Below are positions 9,116 through 18,704 of a DNA stretch of 64,000 nt, one piece after another. The notes beneath the pieces were generated by a model that was not told where the DNA came from, did not search any database, and worked only from the letters and a program-made list of their open reading frames with translations. Within the stretch, counting starts at the first letter, position 1, and every line of letters starts with the position of its first letter. The DNA comes from Saposhnikovia divaricata (taxonomy: Eukaryota; Streptophyta; Magnoliopsida; Apiales; Apiaceae), in NCBI GenBank assembly GCA_036435485.1, contig CM071594.1, forward strand, positions 102,265,001 through 102,329,000. Reading direction: 5' to 3'. A program made the position numbers and the translations under genes.

Positions 9116-10709
9116 AGAAGCCTGTGTTGTTTCTGCCAAGGAAGACAACAATGTGGTATTGATAGGCTTTAGAAAAGGAAATGTGTACATAGCTGACTTC
9201 AATTCAGCATGCTCAGAATCCATTACTTGTCTCTTCAACAAAGCAAGTAAGGATGAGAGTTGGCTATGGCATAAGAAGCTGTCACATTTGAATTTTAAAG
9301 TTATGAATGATTTGGTAAGAAAGGATCTTGCTAGAGGAATCCCTCAATTGGAATTTGTCAGAGATGGACTGTGTGATGTCTGCCAATTAGGGAAACAAAA
9401 GAAATCATCCTTCAAAAGCAAGACAGAGTCATTCATTGTTAATCCTCTTCAATTGCTGCATATGGACTTATTTGGTCCAGTAAATGTCATGTCTATTTCA
9501 AAGAAGAAATACTGTCTGGTGATTGTAGATGATTTTTCTAAGTTCACATGGACCTTCTTCCTGCACTCCAAGGATTGTGCAAGTGAAATCATCATCAATC
9601 ACCTCAGAATACTAAACAATGGTTCTGAAGACAGAGTACAAAGAATCAGGAGTGACAATGGTACTGAATTCAAGAATTCCACAATGAAGATTTTCTGTGA
9701 AGAGAATGGAATTGTCCATGAGTTTTCTGCTGCCAGAACACCTCAACAAAATGGGGTTGTTGAAAGGAAAAACAGAACTCTCATTGAAGCAGCTAGAACA
9801 ATGTTAAGTGAATCAAGGTTACCAACATATTTCTGGGCTGAAGCTTTCAACACTGCATGCTTTACTCAGAATATTTCCTTGGTCAATCAAGCTAGAGGAA
9901 TGACTCCTTATCAGTTGTTAACCAACAAGAAACCAACTTTAGCTTTCCTTCATGTCTTTGGATGTAAGTGTTTTGTGCTAAGGAATCATGGAGATAACTT
10001 GGGCAAATTTGAAGCAAAGGCAGATGTAGCTATTTTCGTTGGATATGCAGCAAGGAAAGCCTACAAAGTCTACAATCTAAGAACCAACATTGTTATGGAA
10101 TCTGTACATGTTGTGTTTGATGATCAAAAGATTCTAGGTCTAAATGATGAAGGCTCCCATGAAAAGTTGGAATTTGAGAATGAAGGTGAAGGAAGAATGT
10201 ACTATGATGATGATGAGGAAGATGAAGATCATGACCACAGAGATCCACCAAGAGTTGTTGTACCAACTAGAAGTGATGCTTACACTGGAAATGAAGCATC
10301 CGTTGACAGTCATTCTGGAGCATCCGTTGACAATATTAGAGATGCATCCGTTGACAGAGATTCTCAAGCATCCGTCGACAGGCAAAATGATGCATCCATT
10401 GACAGTCAACTTCATAATTCAGCAAGGACAACAAACTTAGGGGGAGTTTCTCAAGGTCAAAATTCAATGCTAAATCAACATGATCATGCTCATGGAAATG
10501 AAGCAGCCTCATCAAGATCAAATCTTCCACCTGCAAGAAAATGGACTAGAGATCATCCATTTGAGTTAATCATTGGTGAATCAAATTCAAGAGTCCAAAC
10601 TAGAAGGGCCACTCAAGCAGAATGTCTATACAGTAGCTTCCTGTCTCAAGAGGAACCTAAGAGAGTGGAAGATGCCCTTCTAGATCCAGATTGGGTCTTA
10701 GCAATGTAA
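9116..10709 (+). CDS. pol: Copia polyprotein of element 2: pre-integrase domain and integrase
   Basis: Integrase joins element DNA to chromosomal DNA. The frame enters from the element 1 junction at 9116; the ATG at 9153 is internal. The zinc-binding pre-integrase domain shows WLWHKKLSHL with CDVCQLGKQ about 50 residues later. The catalytic core carries HMDLFGP, VIVDDFSKFTW, RSDNGTEFKN and QQNGVVERKNRT, giving the D, D and E residues. Residues 340-440 are an acidic, repetitive linker with five ASVD/ASID repeats. The frame is closed by TAA at 10707, where the related elements in this window have a Gln codon; it is open again right after. Confidence 0.92.
10296..10402 (+). repeat. In-frame GCATCCGTTGAC repeats coding for ASVD
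   Basis: Five copies of GCATCCGTTGAC(A), with one-base variants in the last two, are spaced 24-27 bases apart and encode ASVD or ASID in the linker between integrase and RT. The DNA motif CATCCGTTGA is the same as in the non-coding arrays of this element (12295-12460 and 17378-17750). Confidence 0.85.
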
Positions 10710-12179
10710 GAAGAGCTAAACCAATTTGAAAGAAATAAAGTATGGAAACTTGTGCCCAAACCTGATGATAGAAGTGTCATAGGTACTAAATGGGTTCTCA
10801 AGAATAAGACAGATGAAAATGGCATAATTGTGAGGAATAAAGCTAGATTAGTGGCAAAGGGCTATTCTCAAGAAGAAGGGATAGATTTTGATGAAACTTT
10901 GGCTCCAGTGGCAAGACTTGAGGCAATAAGAATCTTTCTAGCCTATGCAGCACATGCCAATTTCAAAGTTTATCAGATGGATGTCAAAAGTGCCTTTCTA
11001 AATGGGGAACTGGAAGAAGAGGTCTATGTCCATCAACCTCCTGGCTTTGAGGATCCAGAATTTCCAGAATATGTATATCTTCTCATGAAAGCACTTTATG
11101 GTTTGAAGCAAGCACCAAGAGCCTGGTATGACACTTTATCTCAATTTCTTTTGGAGAACCACTTCACTAGAGGTACAGTAGATAAAACCTTATTTCATAG
11201 GAATATCAATGGCTCTTCAATACTTGTTCAAATCTATGTAGATGATATTATTTTTGGGTCTACAGATGAGAAGCTTTGCAAAAGGTTTGCCAAACTTATG
11301 CAAAGTAGGTATGAAATGAGCATGATGGGTGAATTAACTTACTTTCTTGGCCTACAAGTAAAGCAAGTTAATGAGGGCATTTTCATAAGTCAAACAAAAT
11401 ATATTTATGATCTCTTAAAGAAATTTGACTTAATGGATTGTACCTCTGCAAAAACACCTATGGCCACTACAACTAAGCTTGAGTTGAATACTAAGGAAAA
11501 GTCTGTGGACATCTCAAGCTATAGAGGCATGGTAGGTTCACTTCTATACCTAACAGCTAGTAGACCTGATATAATGTTTTCTACTTGTCTTTGTGCTAGA
11601 TTTCAAGCTGACCCTAGAGAGTCTCACTTAATAGCTATTAAGAGAATTTTCAGGTATCTCAAGGGAACACCAAACCTTGGCATTTGGTACCCAAGAGAAT
11701 CTGGTTTTGATCTAACTGGCTATTCAGATGCAGATTATGCAGGTTGCAGAGTTGATAGGAAAAGTACTACAGGTTCCTGTCAATTTCTAGGAAACAGGCT
11801 TGTTTCATGGTTCAGTAAGAAACAGAACTCAGTCTCCACTTCTACAGCTGAAGTTGAGTACATTGCTGCTGGAAGCTGTTGTGCACAGATTCTATGGATG
11901 AGAAATCAACTCATTGACTATGGTCTAAAAGTTGAGAAGATTCCAATTTTCTGTGACAACACAAGTGCTATTGCCATCACAGGGAATCCAGTGCAACATT
12001 CGAGAACCAAGCACATTGACATCAAATACCACTTCATTCGAGAACATGTGATGAATGGTACAGTAGAAATGCACTTTGTGCCAAGTGAAATGCAGCTTGC
12101 AGATATCTTCACCAAGCCTCTTGATGAATCCACATTCACAAGATTGGTAGGTGAGCTAGGTATGCTTAACTTGTCATAA
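10710..12179 (+). CDS. pol: Copia polyprotein of element 2: reverse transcriptase and RNase H
   Basis: This frame continues that of 9116-10709 after the TAA at 10707. The first ATG (10752) is probably not a native start. RT is complete by eye: NKARLVAKGYSQ, FKVYQMDVKSAFLNG, GLKQAPRAWYD, catalytic YVDD at about 11237 and FLGLQVKQ. RNase H shows DADYAG, AEVEY and CDNTSA, then TKHIDIKYHFIREHV. It ends with TAA at 12177. The nonsense codon upstream would uncouple RT from integrase unless it is read through, so this copy is probably not autonomous. Confidence 0.93.
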   Translation, partial: EELNQFERNKVWKLVPKPDDRSVIGTKWVLKNKTDENGIIVRNKARLVAKGYSQEEGIDFDETLAPVARLEAIRIFLAYAAHANFKVYQMDVKSAFLNGELEEEVYVHQPPGFEDPEFPEYVYLLMKALYGLKQAPRAWYDTLSQFLLENHFTRGTVDKTLFHRNINGSSILVQIYVDDIIFGSTDEKLCKRFAKLMQSRYEMSMMGELTYFLGLQVKQVNEGIFISQTKYIYDLLKKFDLMDCTSAKTPMATTTKLELNTKEKSVDISSYRGMVGSLLYLTASRPDIMFSTCLCARFQADPRESHLIAIKRIFRYLKGTPNLGIWYPRESGFDLTGYSDADYAGCRVDRKSTTGSCQFLGNRLVSWFSKKQNSVSTSTAEVEYIAAGSCCAQILWMRNQLIDYGLKVEKIPIFCDNTSAIAITGNPVQHSRTKHIDIKYHFIREHVMNGTVEMHFVPSEMQLADIFTKPLDESTFTRLVGELGMLNLS

Positions 12180-12294
12180 TTCCTAGTGATATTTGATTCT
12201 ACTGCATTGCAGCTAGGAATGTGTTTTGATTTACTTGAGAATTAAAAACTCTCAGAAAAATTTTCTTCAGAAATTTTGTCCAAGGCAAAATTAT

Positions 12295-12460
12295 CTTATC
12301 AACGGATATCCTTTTACCCGTTGATAGCATAAACACATTCCTAGATTTTTGTATATCAACGGATAACAGCTTATCCACGTCATCAACGGATAAACTGTTT
12401 CTCAACCGTTCATTTCATATCCGTTGATATACATATTTTTTTTAAATATAACCGTTGGTA
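12295..12460 (+). repeat. TATCAACGGATA/TATCCGTTGATA array between pol and ORF3
   Basis: Seven copies in both orientations lie in about 165 bases, at about 12297, 12318, 12355, 12382, 12404, 12418 and 12449. Adjacent copies face each other and can form stems. The array lies 110-270 bases upstream of a TATA box and of ORF3. Confidence 0.88.
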
Positions 12461-12566
12461 AACGTGTATCTATATAGGACTGGTTATATTTATTTTCTTT
12501 TATTATTTGACAGTTACTTTTGACCAATGGGTAATTACTTTTAATTATTTCATTTTCAATTCTTGA

Positions 12567-12600
12567 AAAGTATAAAAGGCTGTCTTGTGCTCTCACATCT
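12567..12600 (+). promoter_or_regulatory. Internal TATA box upstream of ORF3 in element 2
   Basis: GTATAAAAGGC is at about 12569. It is followed by a CT-rich stretch that fits a plant transcription start near 12600, and by an 85-base leader without ATG up to the ATG at 12685. The arrangement looks like a complete plant core promoter inside the retrotransposon. Confidence 0.6.
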
Positions 12601-12684
12601 CACTTTTATCGACTTTCAAGATTCTCTTAAGTAAACTGCATCTTCTTCACAAAAATTCTCTGCAACAAAAGTTCAAACTCTTCA

Positions 12685-15084
12685 ATGGCGCCTATTGTTA
12701 AGATGATGTCTTCCACTAGGTTCACCTATGAGAAGAACAATTTCGCGGCCTATGTCGATACAGTGAATGCCCCAGAAGCTTATCACACCATGATGAATTT
12801 TGTGAAGAACTGTAAACTTTCATATGCTATGACTGCCACCACTCCTCTAATCCACGAGGTAATCGAAGAGGTGTGGGCATCTGCTGAGTTCAATGGCACA
12901 GACGGTACAATTGCTTTTTCTCTAAAGGGTAAAAACTATGTAGTTAACTCTGATGTGATAACTGCTTGTTTAAAATTGCCTGAGAATAACTATCTGAAAG
13001 TACCCAGTGATGCTGAAATAGTTGTCATGCTTAATTCTATAAATTATGCCCTTAGCACTGATAATTTAGGGAAATATGTTAGGAAAGGGATGGTTAAAGA
13101 ATGGAGTTATTTTTGTGATGCCTTCATTAAAACTTTTTCAGGCAAAATTAGTAACTTTGATGCTGTTACCCATTCCATGCTAGTTATGTTGTGTATGCTT
13201 CTGACTGATAAATTCTATAACTTTGGCACACTAGTCATGTATGAGATAACAGCAAAATTAGGTAAAAAGGAAACTAGGAGCAAGAATATCTATTTTGCTA
13301 GATTTTTGATGCTCTTAGCAGTGCATGTATCTGAGAATAAGCTATCCATTGCTAACCCGGATAGCAAGTTCACATGTTTTGTTCAGGAGAAGAGAGTCTT
13401 AAGTGATTTAATTCGAATGAACTCCAATGCAAAAGTACAATTGGTACATCTACCAATTGTTCAGGTAACTCTTTCTAACCTTGAAACTCCTATCTCTAAC
13501 CCCCAAATTTCTTTGCCTTCCTCAATCACAATGGAGTTTGTAGAAGTGACCAAACAGGCTCCTACCCAAGTGACTAAAACAAAAGTTTCCAAACCAAAAT
13601 CTAAGAGACAAACCTCAGGTGTTTCTCAAAAAGCATCTGTTGTAAAAACTACCACAGCTCTTGAGGGGAGTGTGAAGGAGGTAGTGAGTGGTGAGGGACA
13701 GGGTGCAAGCCCTAAGAATAAGGTAGGTGAGGTAAGTGCACCAAATAGCCAAGCCCAAGTTACATCCTCTCAACAGGGTGTGACTACTAGTTCTACAGAA
13801 ACTCTGCACAAAAGGGTAAGGGACACTAGCCCTCTCTCAAAAACCTATGAAAGAAGAGTAAAATCTAAAACCATAGGGGAAGCACAGGGTGCACACACAG
13901 TACAACAAACTGTACCTTCTCAAATTCAGTTTGATGTGACTTCAATAAATGTGGAGTCACAGCCCCTTGATCTTAACCTTCAAATCGATACACATTACAA
14001 TCCACCATCACCAACTCCATCTCTGGATGTGGATACGATATCTATATCAATTCCTGATTCTCCATCTTTAAGATTCTTGGAGAAGCCCCACTCTGCAATT
14101 GGTGGTCATCATCTTTTAGATGATTTGTTGGGCCATCAACCTTCCATTCCTGAATTCACAACAACATCTGTGGCCTCATCTTTAAAATCAATCTCCACAG
14201 ATTCAGTGTTGGTTTTCACTTCAACGGATATTATCATTCCTTCATCAATGGATATCCTTCATCCATTGACAAGTGTTTCTCCATCAACAGATGCGCCTAT
14301 GTCTAGCCATCCGTTGACAGCTATAACTACTCCATCAACGGATATCCCTTATCCGTTGATAAATCACTCTACCACTGCTATATCTCACATTCCTGTGTCA
14401 AGTGTGGAGGAGTTCTCAGTAGTTGAAACACTTTTAGGATTGAGGGAAGGGAGTGAGAGGCTGCCTTGTGAGCAGGCAAAAGGAGAGGCAAATAATGAGA
14501 GGCTGACCATTTCTTCAGGTCAGGCAAAAGGAGAGCAAGAGAGTTCCACCTTAGTAGGTGAAGGTGAGGGTGTGAGAGGTGTGAGCCAGGGGGAGCCCCT
14601 GATGCAAGAAAAGAGAGATGAGTGGAGAGAAGGGACTACAGGAGAAATAAGGCAGGAAGATCCAGCCATTGCAATTGAGTTAATGGAGGTTAATGAAGCT
14701 TCTAAAGAGATGGAATTTCGACAAGAATATCAGTCAATCATTGACTCCATCTCTTTGGATCCTAAAACCTTTACTCATCCTGTTTCTGCCTATCAAGTCA
14801 TGGCACAACAGGGCAATGTGGAGGCAGAGGAGGCAATGCACCTAGTGCACACCTCACAATCTCTACAAAGAGCAAAGGAAGCTTTGACAACTCTGCCTTC
14901 AGATGCTGACAGTGAAGAGTTTGGCAGTGATGACAGTGATAGCACAGCAAATGATGAAAAAGTCAATGTGGCAGATACTTTAGACTGGCTATTCTCTACT
15001 TCCACTGTGGCTGGTGACTTCAATGTGGAGATTGTGAAGCAATATCAATCTGCTAGGGCTGAGCACCAAAATGCAGATCCATAG
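12685..15084 (+). CDS. ORF3 of element 2, N-terminal segment
   Basis: A 799-codon segment. The ATG at 12685 is the first after the TATA box and its leader. Residues 1-240 match the opening domain of ORF3 in element 1 (KNNF near the start, TTPLIHEVIEEVWASA, FSLKGKNYVV, FARFLMLL). Residues 270-700 are a long Ser/Thr/Pro and acidic linker with basic patches (KTKVSKPKSKRQ). Seven CATCAACGGATAT-type repeats are embedded in the coding sequence at 14220-14365 in both orientations and more than one frame. The frame ends with TAG at 15082 but is open again directly after it. No signal peptide or membrane helix is visible. Function unknown; resembles the putative plant transposon protein family. Confidence 0.78.
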   Translation: MAPIVKMMSSTRFTYEKNNFAAYVDTVNAPEAYHTMMNFVKNCKLSYAMTATTPLIHEVIEEVWASAEFNGTDGTIAFSLKGKNYVVNSDVITACLKLPENNYLKVPSDAEIVVMLNSINYALSTDNLGKYVRKGMVKEWSYFCDAFIKTFSGKISNFDAVTHSMLVMLCMLLTDKFYNFGTLVMYEITAKLGKKETRSKNIYFARFLMLLAVHVSENKLSIANPDSKFTCFVQEKRVLSDLIRMNSNAKVQLVHLPIVQVTLSNLETPISNPQISLPSSITMEFVEVTKQAPTQVTKTKVSKPKSKRQTSGVSQKASVVKTTTALEGSVKEVVSGEGQGASPKNKVGEVSAPNSQAQVTSSQQGVTTSSTETLHKRVRDTSPLSKTYERRVKSKTIGEAQGAHTVQQTVPSQIQFDVTSINVESQPLDLNLQIDTHYNPPSPTPSLDVDTISISIPDSPSLRFLEKPHSAIGGHHLLDDLLGHQPSIPEFTTTSVASSLKSISTDSVLVFTSTDIIIPSSMDILHPLTSVSPSTDAPMSSHPLTAITTPSTDIPYPLINHSTTAISHIPVSSVEEFSVVETLLGLREGSERLPCEQAKGEANNERLTISSGQAKGEQESSTLVGEGEGVRGVSQGEPLMQEKRDEWREGTTGEIRQEDPAIAIELMEVNEASKEMEFRQEYQSIIDSISLDPKTFTHPVSAYQVMAQQGNVEAEEAMHLVHTSQSLQRAKEALTTLPSDADSEEFGSDDSDSTANDEKVNVADTLDWLFSTSTVAGDFNVEIVKQYQSARAEHQNADP
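14220..14365 (+). repeat. Palindromic motif copies inside ORF3 of element 2
   Basis: Copies of TCAACGGATAT, TCAATGGATAT, ATCCATTGAC, TCAACAGATG, ATCCGTTGAC and TATCCGTTGAT lie within 150 bases of open reading frame. The same DNA motif is translated in different ways (STDI, SMDI, HPLT, YPLI), so it is the DNA that recurs rather than one peptide. Confidence 0.85.
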
Positions 15085-17142
15085 AGGAAGGCTGTCCTTC
15101 AGCAATTAATGGACTCCCTGAAACTTCACAAAATGCACATGGTCATTCAAAGAACACAACAGGAGGAGGTCCAAACTGCAATTAGAGAAATGAAAGTGGG
15201 ACTAGATGCCAGGATTGAGGCACTAGCCCCTACTACCACTCAGAAGGTGCTGACTAGCAAATTATTGAAGGAAGATATCCTGGCCAAATCTGTTCAGCAT
15301 CTCTCCTCCATAGTGGATAGTATGGAATTTCAAATGCAGACACTCATTGCCAATCAAACCAAACAGACTGAGCCACTAGAAAGGCTGCTTGCAGCCTCAC
15401 CTCCAGCCCTTGATGCTAACAAAAAGGGGGAGAAAAAGGTAGAAGAGGCAGCTACTTCTAGTCAAATTCCAGGTTCCAATAGCAAGATAGCACAAATTGA
15501 GGGGGAGCAACAGCCAATGATAGTGGTCAATCCAAAAGAGTTTACTATAAAGGCTTCCCCTATGAAGAAACAAAAGACTGTGCCTCCAGTTCCTGACTTG
15601 TCAAAAATCTCAGAAGATGAGAGGCAAGCCAGAATTAAAGAATTAGAGAAGATTAACAAGGAGGCAAATGAAAGAATGATGAGAACAGAAAGGATGATCA
15701 ATGAATCAATGGTATCAAATCTGTTCTCTAATCAGTCCTCAGCTCCAACAATATCAACTACAATTCTGAAGGTGCTCACTCCAGAGATTGTGGCTCCTAC
15801 ATTCTATGATGCTGAACCATCTTATGTCAAAGTATTTGAACCATACATAAAAACCAGTGCCTACTCTCCACCAAAGGCAAATGGGAAGAACAAGTTACAA
15901 TTGGACTTTCCATTTCCCAAGGATGATGATGAGAAGCTAATGGGAAAGACAATCAAAGAGTTCAAGGAAAAGACAAATAAGAGTGTAAGAGATTGGATGG
16001 CTGTAATAATAAGGAATGGAAAAGTGTTAAATATATCCAACAGCCATCCTAGATTTGTTGAAGCAAAAAGAGAGGAGACCTCCAAACTTCTAAGGGAAGC
16101 TCATCCAAGTGAAGAAAATCAATATGAAAACTCAGATGAGAAGCAAGCCAGGCTGGCTCAGGAGTTAATGGATGAGGTAGAGGATGAAATGAGGGAACCT
16201 GAGGAAGTCCCCAAATCTAAAAGGAAAGTGAAATCAGTCCCCAAATCCAAATCTAAGAGAGTGAAATCAAAGGCAAGGAGGTCTGTCTCTCCAGAAATTG
16301 AAAGCAAGGAAACAGTTGGCTCATCACAACCTATTTCTGTAAAAGTATTCAACCCAGCTGTGAATTTCCATGGTGATCCTATAGTACCTAAAGAAGAACC
16401 AATGAATCTTGACTCCATTGAGGTTCCTTCATTCTTGATGAAGCCTCAACAGAAGCCTATACAGAAGAAAAGGATACCAAGGAAGCAACCTTCAAAGGAA
16501 CCAATTCAAGTTGCTAGGGTACCTGCTATTGTCAAGCAGCCAATCTTGGAAAACAAGGATGATTTTATCTATCAGGCAGATATTAAAGAATACTCTGGCA
16601 TGAATCTGTATCTGGATGAATTGTCAGAAGTAAGAGGAATTGACAAATATAAACATTTGCCTGAGAGATTGGTCTTTGTATACAATGGAGGAAAGGAAAG
16701 GACATGGCCACTACAGAGGGTTCTTGGAGAAAATTATCTGACCTTAACCAAAGTGTTCTCTGCAATCAAGAGATACACAGGGTTCTCCAAGATAGCAAAA
16801 GGGGAGATACTAGACAGAATAGAACAGATAAGGAGAGAATGGAACTCACCATCAAGTCTACCAAGGAAGATGAAGATCCCATACAATGGACAGAAAATCC
16901 ACCTTCAACCCTTCTGGATGATGGAGTTCAGGGATGAAGATGGTAACAGGAGATTCTTCAGGTTAGAAGACCAACTATCAAAGGCTAGTTCTCAATACCT
17001 GAGATGGTTACAACAAAAGCTAAATCCAAAGGTTGATGAAGAAGATGCCTTCTATAAGCAACTCCAAATGCAGATTGAGTCCAACTCTACCAAAGAAGGA
17101 AAATCAAGGGTGATGCCAACAAGAGAAAAGAAACAGTCTTAA
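15085..17142 (+). CDS. ORF3 of element 2, C-terminal segment after an in-frame TAG
   Basis: Same frame as 12685-15084, open from the codon after TAG; the first ATG is at 15109. Residues 1-90 are a coiled-coil candidate (LKLHKMHMVIQRTQQEEVQT and following). A second charged helix lies near residues 170-205. A Lys/Arg/Ser cluster near 365-400 (KSKRKVKSVPKSKSKRVKSK) looks like a nuclear localisation signal. The last 180 residues are a conserved-looking domain with PERLVFVYNGGKERTWPLQR and PYNGQKIHLQPFWMMEF. Function unknown. The basic clusters and the absence of hydrophobic segments argue for a nuclear or nucleic-acid role rather than a membrane one. Confidence 0.75.
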   Translation, partial: RKAVLQQLMDSLKLHKMHMVIQRTQQEEVQTAIREMKVGLDARIEALAPTTTQKVLTSKLLKEDILAKSVQHLSSIVDSMEFQMQTLIANQTKQTEPLERLLAASPPALDANKKGEKKVEEAATSSQIPGSNSKIAQIEGEQQPMIVVNPKEFTIKASPMKKQKTVPPVPDLSKISEDERQARIKELEKINKEANERMMRTERMINESMVSNLFSNQSSAPTISTTILKVLTPEIVAPTFYDAEPSYVKVFEPYIKTSAYSPPKANGKNKLQLDFPFPKDDDEKLMGKTIKEFKEKTNKSVRDWMAVIIRNGKVLNISNSHPRFVEAKREETSKLLREAHPSEENQYENSDEKQARLAQELMDEVEDEMREPEEVPKSKRKVKSVPKSKSKRVKSKARRSVSPEIESKETVGSSQPISVKVFNPAVNFHGDPIVPKEEPMNLDSIEVPSFLMKPQQKPIQKKRIPRKQPSKEPIQVARVPAIVKQPILENKDDFIYQADIKEYSGMNLYLDELSEVRGIDKYKHLPERLVFVYNGGKERTWPLQRVLGENYLTLTKVFSAIKRYTGFSKIAKGEILDRIEQIRREWNSPSSLPRKMKIPYNGQKIHLQPFWMMEFRDEDGNRRFFRLEDQLSKASSQYLRWLQQKLNPKVDEEDAFYKQLQMQIESNSTKEGKSRVMPTREKKQS

Positions 17143-17302
17143 TCTGCTCAGTCTAGAGGAGCACTTCTTTGTAAATTTCTCAAACTTTTAGTTTTTAATT
17201 CTTGTAGCTTAATATAATTTTTGCATTGTTCTATATATATCTTTAGGAATGTTTTGTTATCATCAAGGTCCTGAATTTATGCTGTATTGCCATCAAGTAT
17301 AA

Positions 17303-17314
17303 ATTGGGGGAGAT
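17303..17314 (+). other. Polypurine tract of element 2
   Basis: TTGGGGGAGAT lies just before the LTR start TGTTAGG, the usual copia arrangement. Confidence 0.85.
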
Positions 17315-18356
17315 TGTTAGGAATATGTTGTATTTGATGATAACTTCACAATCAATCAAATTGTATAAGGTTTTGTAGCTGTCAACGGATGAGGATTTAT
17401 AACTCTATCCGTTGACAGGTAGCTAATCAATGGATGAGGTTTTTGTAGCATACTGCAGTATCTCTATGTTATCGGTTGATAGTGTTTTTATCCACAGTCA
17501 TGTTGACCATCAATGGATAGGCAGAATAGGGCAGCCAACTGTAAATAAGCTATGCTATGTAATTCTGTCTAAGTGAAAGTGTATCAACAGATGAAGACAA
17601 AACTCTATCAACGGATATAACTCAAATCCACTCTATCAACGGATACAACTCAAATCCACTCTATCAACGGATACAGCTCAAGTCTCAATATCAACGGATA
17701 CAGCTCAATATATCATCAACGGATGTCAGTGTACAATATCAACGGATAATCATTGACACTTTCTTCTATGCAGAGCTGGGGATTAGCAGTTGATAAGGAC
17801 AGGTTTGACTGACAGATCACATGGGTTGATAGTAGATACAAAAAGCAGTATGGCAGCCATACTTTGGAAACACAGAAGAAAGAAGCATTCCGTTTACACT
17901 ATGAATACAAGAAAGGTACAGGAGACATGTCTGTTCACAAGGACAACCTTTCGGCTACATGTGTATTTGGAGTGTAGTAGCAAGTCAACTAGAATTAGAT
18001 TAATATTATCTTATTCCAGTAGTACTTGTAAAACTTGGGATTTATAACCAAGGGTAGCAACTCTTTGAATAGCTAAGAAAATAGATACATTTGCTTAAGG
18101 TTTTTGTTGAATATCCTTAGAAAGCAAAGAGTTGTAAAACAGAAGCTGTGTACTTTTGTATCACAGAGTTTTCTTCGAATAAAAGCTTCAGGTGGTGCAT
18201 TTAAGCACCTGATTTTTATGTGTTTGTGCATTAATCTTTCTACAGCAATTATCTAAGTATAGATTTCTGGAGTTCTTATCAGAAATTTATAAATATCAAG
18301 AATTGTATTCAACCCCCCCTTCTACAATTATACAAGTGTGTAATCTGGGAATAACA
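17315..18356 (+). repeat. 3' LTR of element 2
   Basis: The 1,042-bp LTR starts TGTTAGGAATATG and ends GGGAATAACA, so the termini form the inverted pair TGTTA/TAACA. The conserved AACCCCCCCTTCTACAA block lies about 45 bases before the end. Its 5' third is filled by the palindromic array at 17378-17750. The matching 5' LTR is outside the window. Confidence 0.88.
17378..17750 (+). repeat. U3 TATCAACGGATA array of element 2
   Basis: About twelve copies of TATCAACGGATA, its complement and one-base variants. In 17606-17750 six copies recur about every 25-28 bases as near-tandem units (CTCTATCAACGGATACAACT). The regular period and position in U3 suggest an enhancer. The AACGG/CCGTT core is the core of MYB-type sites. 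Confidence 0.9.
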
Positions 18357-18704
18357 CTTAAATATATTTACTAATTAAAATAATAATAAAATATTGTTTT
18401 TGAAATATAACTAACAATTATAGCTAACACCATTGGAGTATAACTCCTTGTAGGTTCAGTAAATTTTACATAATCATTATTTTATATTATTTTAGCTAAC
18501 CGTTTTAGCTAGTACCGTTGGAAATGCTCTAACCTGACCTTACCCTCTAGTGATTCCTTTTAAAAGAATACATTCGTACGAATTTTCCGCAAAACTAATG
18601 AATATTAACATAAGAATTCACTTATGCATATAAACAGAACTTAAGCTAAAATGAATGAATGCATGAACAAAAAACAAAACTAAAGAAATCATATAATTAC
18701 ATGG
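18357..18704. other. AT-rich spacer, remnant of a small element
   Basis: No gene seen. ATTGGAGTATAACTCC and GTTGGAAATGCTCTAAC in this stretch recall the ends of PIF/Harbinger-type MITEs such as the one at 24301-24685. If gene A is expressed, this is part of its first intron. Confidence 0.4.

Larger units (their letters stand above)
9116..18356 (+). mobile_element. Copia element 2, Sirevirus-like, split by element 1
   Basis: Starts abruptly inside pol, at the pre-integrase domain, because element 1 separates it from its own 5' half left of the window. It contains integrase, RT and RNase H (9116-12179, one nonsense codon), a palindromic repeat array, a TATA box, ORF3 (12685-17142, one stop), a polypurine tract and a 3' LTR to 18356. 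The bases after the LTR (CTTAA) are the candidate target duplication. Two nucleotide changes would account for the breaks visible here, so it is moderately old. Confidence 0.9.

Noticed and set aside
17582..17750. CRISPR-like look of regularly spaced repeats
   Set aside because: The repeats are short, variable, in both orientations and part of a plant LTR; there are no unique spacers of constant length and no cas genes.
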